Source of the DNA: Arenibacter sp. F26102
GTDB taxonomy: Bacteria > Bacteroidota > Bacteroidia > Flavobacteriales > Flavobacteriaceae
Direction: 5' to 3'
DNA length: 64,000 nt
Assembly (NCBI RefSeq): GCF_023015865.1
Contig: NZ_JALKBC010000012.1
Span: 1-64,000, forward strand
Shown here: in pieces, positions 7,023 through 14,308 of the stretch
How positions within the stretch are numbered: the first letter of the stretch is position 1
How the letters are laid out: each line of letters begins with the position of its first letter
Translations under genes and position numbers: made by a program
The notes under the pieces: model-generated
What the model saw: only the letters and a program-made list of their open reading frames with translations
Told to the model about the DNA's origin: nothing
Database searches by the model: none

Positions 7023-8150
7023 CTAATCTAATGGATTTTTAATGCCTTTAAAAGAATTTGTAGCCACATGGGTGTATATTTCCGTTGTTTTACTGGAGCC
7101 ATGTCCTAAAAGTACCTGGATCTGCCTTAGATCCACACCAGATTCCAATAGGTGAGTGGCAAAACTATGACGCAGTACATGTGGAGTAACGTTTTGACTT
7201 ATCCTTGCCCTTTCAGCGGCTCCCTTAACTATTTGCAACACACTTTCAGCAGAATATTTTCCTGCCTTACGTCCTTCGAATAAATAGTTTTGTGGCTTCC
7301 ATTCCTTAAAATATATCCGAAGATCTTCCAATGCGGTTTGGGATAATAAGGTATATCTGTCCTTATTCCCCTTGGCACTTTCTACCCTTATCAGCATTCG
7401 CTTACTATCCACATCAGTTATTTTTAGGTTCAACAGTTCACTTCTTCTTAGGCCAGAACTGTATAAGAGCTCTATAATACATTTATGTTTTAAGTTATTG
7501 GCGTTTTCAATAATGGTAAGTACTTCCTCTTTCGAAATTACAGTGGGAAGTTTAAATTCCCTTCTAGGACGCTCTATCTCATAAAATCGATTGGGCATTC
7601 CCAATACTACCTCATAATAGAATTTTATGGCGTTAATGGCCTGATTTAAGTAAGAATTTGAAACGTTTCTATGTATCAGTTTTTGAAGAAATGCCCGTAT
7701 ATCACTTTCATTAATGGCGTTCAGATTTTTTTCCTTGTAATGATTAATGAACAGTTCAAAAAAATGTACATAAGTTCGAACCGTGTTATTTGCATATTTT
7801 TTTAATTCCAGTTTTAAAAGATATTCTTCCGGACAAAGTCTATACTCGGGGATAGGTTTTCTTTTTCTGAACCACTCCACATCAACAGATTCATTAGCCG
7901 TATTTACAGGTTTGTTTGCTAAGAACCTATTATAATTGATCCAGACCACTCCCTTAAAAGTGTTGAAAATAATACCAAGATTGCCCTTGGTGTTGGGGAT
8001 GTAGGCCATGTTATACTCTTCGCTCCATTTGGGCCCTGGAAGACTCTTGATCAAACCCTGAATAAGCTTGTCTGGCGAAAACTTTATTCCTATCATCTTT
8101 TGATTATGGATCATAAAATGGTAAAGAGTTATGGATTTTAAGGGATTCAT
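7023..8150 (-). CDS. XerC/D-like tyrosine recombinase, putative cassette integrase
   Basis: 375 aa. The catalytic domain is complete: Arg235 (SSGLRRSE), Lys260 (AKGNKDR), His324/Arg327 (TPHVLRHSF), His350 (LLGHGSS) and nucleophile Tyr359 (EIYTHV). A core-binding SAM-like domain covers about residues 103-195. Residues about 20-80 form an extra N-terminal domain (KWSEEYNMAYIPN, then FKGVVWINY), common in Flavobacteria recombinases but absent from XerC/D. Only about 56 residues separate the KDR and TPH motifs, as in Xer proteins; the roughly 20-residue insertion of integron integrases is absent. The gene points the same way as the cassettes, and its stop lies about 45 nt from the first core site, so the array is at its 3' side. 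Met13 or Met19 are alternative starts. Catalytic class is certain; action on the attC-like sites is inferred from adjacency. Confidence 0.9.
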   Translation of the reverse strand: MNPLKSITLYHFMIHNQKMIGIKFSPDKLIQGLIKSLPGPKWSEEYNMAYIPNTKGNLGIIFNTFKGVVWINYNRFLANKPVNTANESVDVEWFRKRKPIPEYRLCPEEYLLKLELKKYANNTVRTYVHFFELFINHYKEKNLNAINESDIRAFLQKLIHRNVSNSYLNQAINAIKFYYEVVLGMPNRFYEIERPRREFKLPTVISKEEVLTIIENANNLKHKCIIELLYSSGLRRSELLNLKITDVDSKRMLIRVESAKGNKDRYTLLSQTALEDLRIYFKEWKPQNYLFEGRKAGKYSAESVLQIVKGAAERARISQNVTPHVLRHSFATHLLESGVDLRQIQVLLGHGSSKTTEIYTHVATNSFKGIKNPLD

Positions 8151-8161
8151 AAGACAAGTTT

Positions 8162-8173
8162 AGTTAATTAACT
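8162..8173. promoter_or_regulatory. Palindrome in the divergent recombinase/zinc-ribbon promoter region
   Basis: Perfect 12-bp palindrome AGTTAATTAACT in the 64-bp gap between the recombinase start and the divergent zinc-ribbon gene. Its position fits an operator for one or both genes. AT-rich palindromes arise by chance, so support is weak. Confidence 0.3.
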
Positions 8174-8214
8174 GACTTTAAAGCGTATATTATACCTATA
8201 AAATATGTTTACAA

Positions 8215-8592
8215 ATGGATAATGAGAGAAGATGTCCCGTTTGCGATATTTTGGTAAAAGGCCGATCGGATAAGATATTCTGTTCCGCTAAATGCAGATC
8301 TATAAATCAATATGATAATCGGCAGGAAACTGAAGCTTTTTATCTGAAGGTGGATAGGCAATTGAAAATAAACAGGAAACTTCTGAAAAAATATAATAGA
8401 TCCGGTTATACAACAATAAGAAAATCCGAACTTATTGAAGAAGGATTTGATCCAAAATTTTTTACCCATTATTGGAAGAACCAAAAGGGAGATGTCTACC
8501 TCTTTGTTTATGAATATGGATTTTTGAAAATAGCAGATAAGGGAAAAGAGAAGTATGTTCTTGTTATCTGGCAGGACTATATGGAAAGATAA
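8215..8592 (+). CDS. Zinc-ribbon protein, recombinase-associated
   Basis: 125 aa. The N-terminus carries Cys7-x2-Cys10 and Cys23-x3-Cys27, a zinc-ribbon/knuckle arrangement, followed by a basic helical region (about 35-65) and a compact C-terminal part with a KFFTHYWKNQKGDVY segment. It is divergent from the recombinase with only 64 bp between starts. A small zinc-binding, probably nucleic-acid-binding protein in this position could be a recombination directionality factor or a repressor; that is inference, and I do not recognise a named family. Confidence 0.7.
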   Translation: MDNERRCPVCDILVKGRSDKIFCSAKCRSINQYDNRQETEAFYLKVDRQLKINRKLLKKYNRSGYTTIRKSELIEEGFDPKFFTHYWKNQKGDVYLFVYEYGFLKIADKGKEKYVLVIWQDYMER

Positions 8593-8632
8593 GGAAATCA
8601 ATTTAAGATCCTTTTTTTTAACATGATGTAAG

Positions 8633-8699
8633 GGCTAACCAAATAATATGAGCAGGTACACTTTTATATTATTATTTGATTCAATATACCGCGTTAGGC
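8633..8699 (+). repeat. Possible single attC-like site after the zinc-ribbon gene
   Basis: GGCTAAC (8633-8639) and GTTAGGC (8693-8699) bracket an inner stem CAAATAATA/TATTATTTG. GTTAGGC fits the classical integron core GTTRRRY exactly. I find no matching core on the 5' side of the zinc-ribbon gene, so a complete cassette is not shown. Confidence 0.35.
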
Positions 8700-8815
8700 C
8701 TGCCTGCCTCCTTTAGGCAGGGACCGCGGCGGCATCCCCGCAGTGAAGCAAGGGATATAGCCAAGGGCCCGCCCGACGAAGGAGGGAACGCCCAAATCCA
8801 TTAACCACGCCCAAT
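8695..8815. repeat. GC-rich structured intergenic repeat
   Basis: A GC-rich island in an AT-rich gap. It begins with CCTGCC...GGCAGG inverted copies and continues with GCGGCATCCCCGC-like and GGGCCCGCCCGACGAAGGAG-like segments. It resembles the dispersed structured intergenic elements I associate with Flavobacteriaceae. Shorter CTGCC/GGCAG pieces occur near 10960 and 32110. Function unknown. Confidence 0.45.
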
Positions 8816-8973
8816 GGAGATATGGTTCTACTTAATTGTTCTCTTTTAATTTTTTGATGGTTACCTGTATGTTGAACCATGTTTAGCATTTTGTGTATAT
8901 CGGAAAATTTTCATTCGGGGAATCAAATTTTTAAAATCAAATAATTAATACTAATTTTAGTAGCGAAGCTTAA

Positions 8974-10809
8974 ATGAATTATAAACTAATTTATAGCATT
9001 TTTATTCCTCACCTCAGTCTTGAAAAAATGGAACGTAAATTGGTCAGAATGCTATCCCGCTCTAAAATAATCCCATATATTCTCCTTATTGCCGGTGTTT
9101 TGGTACAGTGTACTGAAGCCTTACCTCCGGGCGACCCTGATAATGGTGGTTTAGCCCTACCTGAAGGTTTTGAGGCCGTTGTGGTGGTAGATAGTATTGG
9201 GCCTGCCCGCCATCTTGCCGTTAACAAAAATGGGGATATTTATATTAAAATGCGTTTTGCCCATGAAGAGGGCGAAAATATTGGACTTCGCGATACCAAT
9301 AATGATGGGAAAGTGGATATCATAAAGCGGTTTGGGGTATTTGATCAAAAGGGTTACTATGCCACTGGAATGCGCATTTATAAGGATTTTTTGTATTACA
9401 GCACCGCCAGTACGGTATACAGACAAAAACTGACGAGGGGTAAACTTATCCCGGAAAGTGAACCTGAAGTTATACTTACTGATGATTATCAAAATTCCAT
9501 TTACGGATATTCGCATATAGCAAAGCCTCTGACTTTTGATGATGACGGACATATGTATGTCCCATTTGGCTCTCCGGGTGATGTATGTCAGTCCAAAGAG
9601 CAAAATAGAATGCCGGGTGCTTTGGGTCTAGATCCTTGTCCCGAGTTGGAGTGGCACGGTGGCATTTGGCAATTTGATGCCAATAAACTCGGTCAGGTGC
9701 AAAAAGATGGTTACCGCTATGCGACCGGAATTAGAAGTGTTGTTGGGATGGACTGGAACCATCACGACAATACCTTGTATGCCCTGCAGCACGGAAGGGA
9801 CAATATGCACCGCAATTGGCCCGATTTGTATTCGCCTTGGCAAAGTGCTATGTTGCCTTCGGAAGAATTTCTTCGGATTCAGGATGGGACCGATGCTGGT
9901 TGGCCATACTACTATTACGATCATATGCAGGGTAAAAAATTACTTAATCCAGAATATGGCGGGGATGGTAAAAAGGAAGGTAAAGGTGCTGAATACGAGC
10001 AGCCTATAATTGGTTTTCCTGGGCATTGGGCACCCAACGATCTTCATTTCTATCAAGGAGATCAATTTCCCGATCATTATAAAAATGGAGCTTTTATAGC
10101 TTTTCATGGGTCCACCATAAGAGCTCCTTTTCCGCAGGCGGGATATTTTATTGGTTTTGTCCCATTTAAAAATGGAAAATTTGGTGAATGGGAAGTATTT
10201 GCAGAAGGTTTTACACAGGTGGATAAAATTGTTGATACGGACGACGCTGGATACCGACCAATGGGAATTGCCATGGGACCTGATGGTTCCTTATATCTAA
10301 GCGAAAGTGAGCATGGAAAGATATGGCGGGTAATGTATAAGGGCGATAAAAAGACTTTTGGCCCAGGGCAACTTGCACAAATGGAAGAACACAAAAAACT
10401 GCCTCATATAAAAACACCCGATGAAATTAAGGACGATCTTACACCTCTTAGGGCAGAGGCAGGAGCAATATTATATAATAGATATTGTGGTACATGTCAT
10501 ATGAGCAACGGTAAAGGTGATGGCAGTAGGTTTCCACCCATTGCTGGTTCGGAATGGGTAAAAGGAGATCAGCAAATTTTAATAGATGTCGTATTGAGTG
10601 GTTTAAGCGGACCTATTGAAGTGAATGGTAAATATTTTGACGGAGTTATGCCACCGGTGGACTATTTGGAAGATGAAGAGATTGCCCAGATTCTGACCTA
10701 TATAAGAAGGGAATTTGGTGATAACGCCCCTCCTGTGGGATCCTACTATGTAAAACAGGGGAGATACTTTGCAAAGAAGAAAAAAGAGGAACAAAATAAA
10801 GACCTCTAA
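8974..10809 (+). CDS. PQQ-type sugar dehydrogenase fused to cytochrome c
   Basis: 611 aa from the first ATG; the in-frame ATG at 9028 is a better start because it leads directly into a signal sequence ending VLVQC, a plausible lipoprotein cleavage site. Residues about 50-465 form a beta-propeller of the soluble-glucose/sorbosone dehydrogenase type, with FGSPGDVC, YATGIRSVVGMDW and LYLSESEHGKIWRV blades. Residues about 495-590 are a class I cytochrome c domain with haem motif CGTCH (about 505-509) and axial Met in GVMPPV. Such fusions oxidise a sugar or polyol at the periplasmic or outer surface and pass electrons to the chain; the substrate is unknown. A paralogue lies at 47335. The gene stands alone. 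Confidence 0.82.
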   Translation: MNYKLIYSIFIPHLSLEKMERKLVRMLSRSKIIPYILLIAGVLVQCTEALPPGDPDNGGLALPEGFEAVVVVDSIGPARHLAVNKNGDIYIKMRFAHEEGENIGLRDTNNDGKVDIIKRFGVFDQKGYYATGMRIYKDFLYYSTASTVYRQKLTRGKLIPESEPEVILTDDYQNSIYGYSHIAKPLTFDDDGHMYVPFGSPGDVCQSKEQNRMPGALGLDPCPELEWHGGIWQFDANKLGQVQKDGYRYATGIRSVVGMDWNHHDNTLYALQHGRDNMHRNWPDLYSPWQSAMLPSEEFLRIQDGTDAGWPYYYYDHMQGKKLLNPEYGGDGKKEGKGAEYEQPIIGFPGHWAPNDLHFYQGDQFPDHYKNGAFIAFHGSTIRAPFPQAGYFIGFVPFKNGKFGEWEVFAEGFTQVDKIVDTDDAGYRPMGIAMGPDGSLYLSESEHGKIWRVMYKGDKKTFGPGQLAQMEEHKKLPHIKTPDEIKDDLTPLRAEAGAILYNRYCGTCHMSNGKGDGSRFPPIAGSEWVKGDQQILIDVVLSGLSGPIEVNGKYFDGVMPPVDYLEDEEIAQILTYIRREFGDNAPPVGSYYVKQGRYFAKKKKEEQNKDL

Positions 10810-11466
10810 AGCGGTGGGGTTATTGTATGAACATTTTGATGGTGTGGATGCTTAAATTTCTACATTCTTTGATTTCATTGCTGTCCATTGAAACCGCGCA
10901 GGAGGTTCATGAATACCTTATTCCAAAATAAACAGGCAATGAATAAAACGAAACAAACCCGCCTTGCCGTCGGGCAGGAGAAAAGACACCTACTCCGAGG
11001 AATTTCTTAGATCTAATCTAAAAACCGGTTTCAAAACTCCGCGCTTTTTTAAAAGAAAAAAGCTGGATATCGGAGCTTTTGAAACCCATTCAGCGGATAA
11101 GGGGACCCATTGACAAGCTTTATTTTTTGGGTTTTCAGTTTTTTTTCATTTTACCTCTAATACAAGTGGTTTTCACTATTGGCCAGTGGGCTAGATATAG
11201 AGTTGTTACTGTTTACAGCTGGTTCGACCAAACTATGGTACACCGTAAATGGTTTTTCGCCCCTAATTGTTTTTGGTCAAGGCAAAAACAGAAACCATAT
11301 GGAAACTTGGATTATTCCACCTTTTCATCCAATATAGGTAATAGTTTGGGGACTGATCTTTATGAAACCTTTTAGAATATCCAATATGACCTATAGAGCC
11401 TTGGCTAGGTTTAAATTATACATAACTACATTGCTTTTAGTTTACCCCTTTCAAATACCATAAAGG
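10810..11466. other. Gene-free interval between convergent genes
   Basis: No gene recognised. It contains a short CTTGCC/GGGCAGG inverted repeat near 10960 and the large nested hairpin at 11027-11086. A 98-codon frame at 11079-11375 starts inside that hairpin and looks non-coding. Confidence 0.5.
11027..11086. terminator. Large nested hairpin, possible bidirectional terminator
   Basis: Outer arms GGTTTCAAAACTCCG (11027-11041) and CGGAGCTTTTGAAACC (11071-11086) enclose a second hairpin GCTTTTTT/AAAAAAGC (11043-11050, 11056-11063). It lies between convergent genes. The inner stem supplies T- and A-runs on both strands, but the outer stem is longer than a plain terminator needs, so a structured RNA or small mobile element is an alternative. 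Confidence 0.45.
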
Positions 11467-12756
11467 TTACTTTACCAATTGCCAGGGTTTTCGAGGTTTT
11501 CTGGACAAAAGGCCATTGGCCTCCGAATCTCCAATAAATTTCTCCTTATCAGAATCCCAATTTAGTTTCCTTCCCAATCTGTATGAAATCAAGCCCAAAT
11601 GCATGGGCATAGTCATGGTGCGGGCATAGGCCAGATTAGATTCGGGTTGGGTTCTGGATTTTACGGAATCCACAAAGTTTTGTTGGTGCCCTGGAGAGCG
11701 GATAATGCTTTGTGGAATCTCGGGGATATCGGTCATGGTTTCACCATTGATGGTAATTTCACGTGTATTGTAATCACATATGAGACTGCCTTTGTCCCCT
11801 TCAAAATAGGCCCCTATTCCTCGCTCTGCGGCACCGGGAACATTTGGAGGTTCACTGGTCCAATATAGTTTTAAACCGTCGAACTCATAATCAATTTCGA
11901 TCCATTTTGGAGTGTCGGCGATGCCTTCGGCTTTTTCCCCTCGGGCAACAATACTTTTGAGACCCTTGGGTTCCAGGGCCCAGAAGGCAACATCGGCAAT
12001 ATGGCACCAGAAATCGGCAAAGAAGCCTCCGGAATAATCCAGGAAATAGCGATACGTAAAGTGGCATTTCTCCGGCATATAATCTACATAGGGTGCAGGT
12101 CCTAGCCACATATCCCAATTAAGGCCCTTGGGGATGGCCACACTTTTGGGATTGCCCAAATTTGGTGGTGCCCCTGTTTTCCATAAACGAACCGTGTGTA
12201 CATTGCCAATGGCGCCCGACTTTATAATTTCTACCACACGATGGTAATTATCGGTAGCATGTATCTGCGTTCCCATTTGGAAAATACGGTTGTGCTTTTC
12301 CAAATTATTGAGCATCATTTGCCCTTCTTTTACATCATAGGACAACGGTTTTTCACCGTACAGATCTTTTCCTGCCTGAAAAGCCAAAGTTGCGATCTGT
12401 GCATGCCAATGGTCGGGAGTGGCACAGGTAATGGCATCAATATCATTTCGGTCCAGAATATTTCTGAAATCACCATAGCCTTTCACCTTTTTCCCTGGTT
12501 GAAGGGTTTCCATTGTTTTTAGGCTACTTGCAAGGTGCATTTCGTCTACGTCACAAAGAGCTACTACATCCACTTCCGGCAGGGCGCTGAACCATTTCAT
12601 ATGGCTGTTGCCCATTCCGCCCACGCCAATGTGGGCTACCCTTAGACGATCGCTAGGAGCAATCCTGCCGTAGGCCGAAGGTAATAAGGTTAGCCCCAAT
12701 AGGCCCAAACTACTTTGTTTTATAAATTCTCTACGATGTTGGTCTTTTGACTTCAT
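11467..12756 (-). CDS. Gfo/Idh/MocA family oxidoreductase, Tat-exported
   Basis: 429 aa. A twin-arginine signal (HRREFIKQSSLGLLGLTLLP, about 8-27) precedes an NAD-binding Rossmann fold with GVGGMGNSH (about 42-50). EKPLSYD (about 135-141) is the family EKP motif with its lysine. The C-terminal domain carries WDMWLGPAP and a DYSGGFFADFWCHIADVAFW region typical of exported Bacteroidota members. These act on sugars or sugar derivatives with tightly bound NAD, sometimes as glycosidases by an oxidation-elimination route. It ends a minus-strand run GH63 - esterase - oxidoreductase, 67 bp behind the esterase. The substrate cannot be told. Confidence 0.85.
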   Translation of the reverse strand: MKSKDQHRREFIKQSSLGLLGLTLLPSAYGRIAPSDRLRVAHIGVGGMGNSHMKWFSALPEVDVVALCDVDEMHLASSLKTMETLQPGKKVKGYGDFRNILDRNDIDAITCATPDHWHAQIATLAFQAGKDLYGEKPLSYDVKEGQMMLNNLEKHNRIFQMGTQIHATDNYHRVVEIIKSGAIGNVHTVRLWKTGAPPNLGNPKSVAIPKGLNWDMWLGPAPYVDYMPEKCHFTYRYFLDYSGGFFADFWCHIADVAFWALEPKGLKSIVARGEKAEGIADTPKWIEIDYEFDGLKLYWTSEPPNVPGAAERGIGAYFEGDKGSLICDYNTREITINGETMTDIPEIPQSIIRSPGHQQNFVDSVKSRTQPESNLAYARTMTMPMHLGLISYRLGRKLNWDSDKEKFIGDSEANGLLSRKPRKPWQLVK

Positions 12757-12823
12757 GTACGCTTGGTTTGACTCAATTAAATATAAGAAACGCCATAACC
12801 ATATCTTTGGCGCCCCATCTATC

Positions 12824-14110
12824 TTATTCCTTAAGTTTCGTAAATAGCCATTCTTTTCTCAATTCCTGTTGTTCAGGATAGGTCCAATGCTGCGTTTTTT
12901 GAAAAAGATGTAATTCCTTTGGTGCTGTTAATACATTATAAGCGGAATAGGTAGAGGCAGGGGGGCATACATTGTCATTATAGCCCCAACTGTACCAGCC
13001 CGGTACTTTTACGAAACGAGCAAAATTTACGACATCGTAATACTTGGAAACTTCTATTTTTTCTGGTTTGTTCAGGAATTCGTCCACGAAAATCTGCGGC
13101 CAACCTCCGGCACGCCCATGTAAAAATCCGGTCATATCGGATAGGGCAGGGTAAAAGGCGGCCAAATAATCAATTCTATTATCCAAACTTGCGGTCACAA
13201 TGGAAAGCGCACCGCCTTGGCTACCTCCTGTAACCGCAATATCTTCGCCATTAAATCCGTCTACACTTTCAATAAAATCGACAGCTCTAACACACCCGAG
13301 ATATACACGGCGGAAGTAGGCATTATCCCTATCATCCAAATTAAAGGTCTGGTAACCGTTAAGGGCACCCCTACCAAGATTATCATAAACACTTTGATCT
13401 AAGTTTACGGGTATGCCGTGAATACCAATGGTAAAGGAGATAAAACCTTCGGCTGCTTCGTCAATTTCCCCGGAATATGGCCGTATTCCGGCACCGGGCA
13501 CATGTAGGATGGCGGGGTATTTTCCTGCCTTTTTGGGTTTGGTAAGAATGCCATAGATTTTACCTTTTATATTGTCCAACTTCACATGGTAAACATCCAC
13601 CTTGTCCGTACAGCGTTCCGGCATCAAGGTAAGTACTGCGTTCATTGGTACACGGCTCAATTCTTCCTTGCCTTTGTCCCAAAACGACTCAAAATCTTTT
13701 GGTAAGGTGGTCGTGGGCTGTATTTTGTCCGGAGCAAAACCTACCGTGGTATAGGACGAATATTCCTTCCCATCTACTTCAACGGTTGCGGTGCAACGGA
13801 GAAATCCCGGTTCGGTGAATTTTTTGGCCTTTATTTTGGTGGAATTGTTCTTAAGGGTTCGAGTACCCTCATCCCAAATTTTTAAGGTTCGGTACCCAGG
13901 ATCGGGTTGAACGGTATACTTAATTTCAATATCGTCCAGGAGAACATTGTTTTTAAAAACAGAAATTGTGAATTCTGCCTGTTCGCCAATAGAGTAAGTC
14001 CAATCAGCATGGTTTGGGCTAACAATTACTTCTACCAATTCTTGGCGGGGTTGGGCAAATAAATAAGTACTAAAAAGGAGAAAGCATGCAAATAAAGTAA
14101 TTTTTTTCAT
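12824..14110 (-). CDS. Acetyl xylan esterase-like (CE7/AXE1) secreted hydrolase
   Basis: 428 aa from the ATG at 14110, chosen because it begins a clean signal peptide (MKKITLFACFLLFSTYLFAQ); the frame is open further upstream without one. Residues about 20-130 form a beta-sandwich-like N-terminal region; the rest is an alpha/beta hydrolase of the acetyl xylan esterase family, with nucleophile motif GGSQGG, a preceding DDRDNAYFRRVYLG segment, and a late TQHWTYPE segment giving the catalytic His. It probably deacetylates oligosaccharides in the periplasm. It sits between the GH63-like and Gfo/Idh/MocA genes, in line with stepwise breakdown of an acetylated glycan. Confidence 0.85.
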   Translation of the reverse strand: MKKITLFACFLLFSTYLFAQPRQELVEVIVSPNHADWTYSIGEQAEFTISVFKNNVLLDDIEIKYTVQPDPGYRTLKIWDEGTRTLKNNSTKIKAKKFTEPGFLRCTATVEVDGKEYSSYTTVGFAPDKIQPTTTLPKDFESFWDKGKEELSRVPMNAVLTLMPERCTDKVDVYHVKLDNIKGKIYGILTKPKKAGKYPAILHVPGAGIRPYSGEIDEAAEGFISFTIGIHGIPVNLDQSVYDNLGRGALNGYQTFNLDDRDNAYFRRVYLGCVRAVDFIESVDGFNGEDIAVTGGSQGGALSIVTASLDNRIDYLAAFYPALSDMTGFLHGRAGGWPQIFVDEFLNKPEKIEVSKYYDVVNFARFVKVPGWYSWGYNDNVCPPASTYSAYNVLTAPKELHLFQKTQHWTYPEQQELRKEWLFTKLKE

Positions 14111-14255
14111 TTTAATCTTTAGAATTAGTTTGTGAACAACAATACAGCTATACTGGGGAAGTATGCTTAAATTAATGTGGAAAAAATGGGTGATGATTCC
14201 CAACCACTGTCGAAAGATAATAAATAAGGTTGGAATTTTGGTCCCTAAATGCAGT

Positions 14256-14278
14256 AGACCCCACAATGTGAGGTCTAG
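14256..14278. terminator. Short palindromic hairpin after the GH63-like gene
   Basis: TAGACC CCACA / TGTG AGGTCTA forms a near-perfect stem in the gap downstream of the GH63-like stop codon. There is no strong T-tract, so it may attenuate rather than end transcription. Confidence 0.3.
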
Positions 14279-14308
14279 ATTTTAATAAGTGTTTATAAAA
14301 TGTCCGAC

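Noticed and set aside
7023-8150. Classical integron integrase (IntI)
   Set aside because: The spacing between the KDR and TPH motifs (about 56 residues) is that of Xer proteins and leaves no room for the IntI-specific insertion.
11079-11375. 98-codon + strand frame
   Set aside because: It starts inside a large hairpin and shows no domain, signal or neighbour support.
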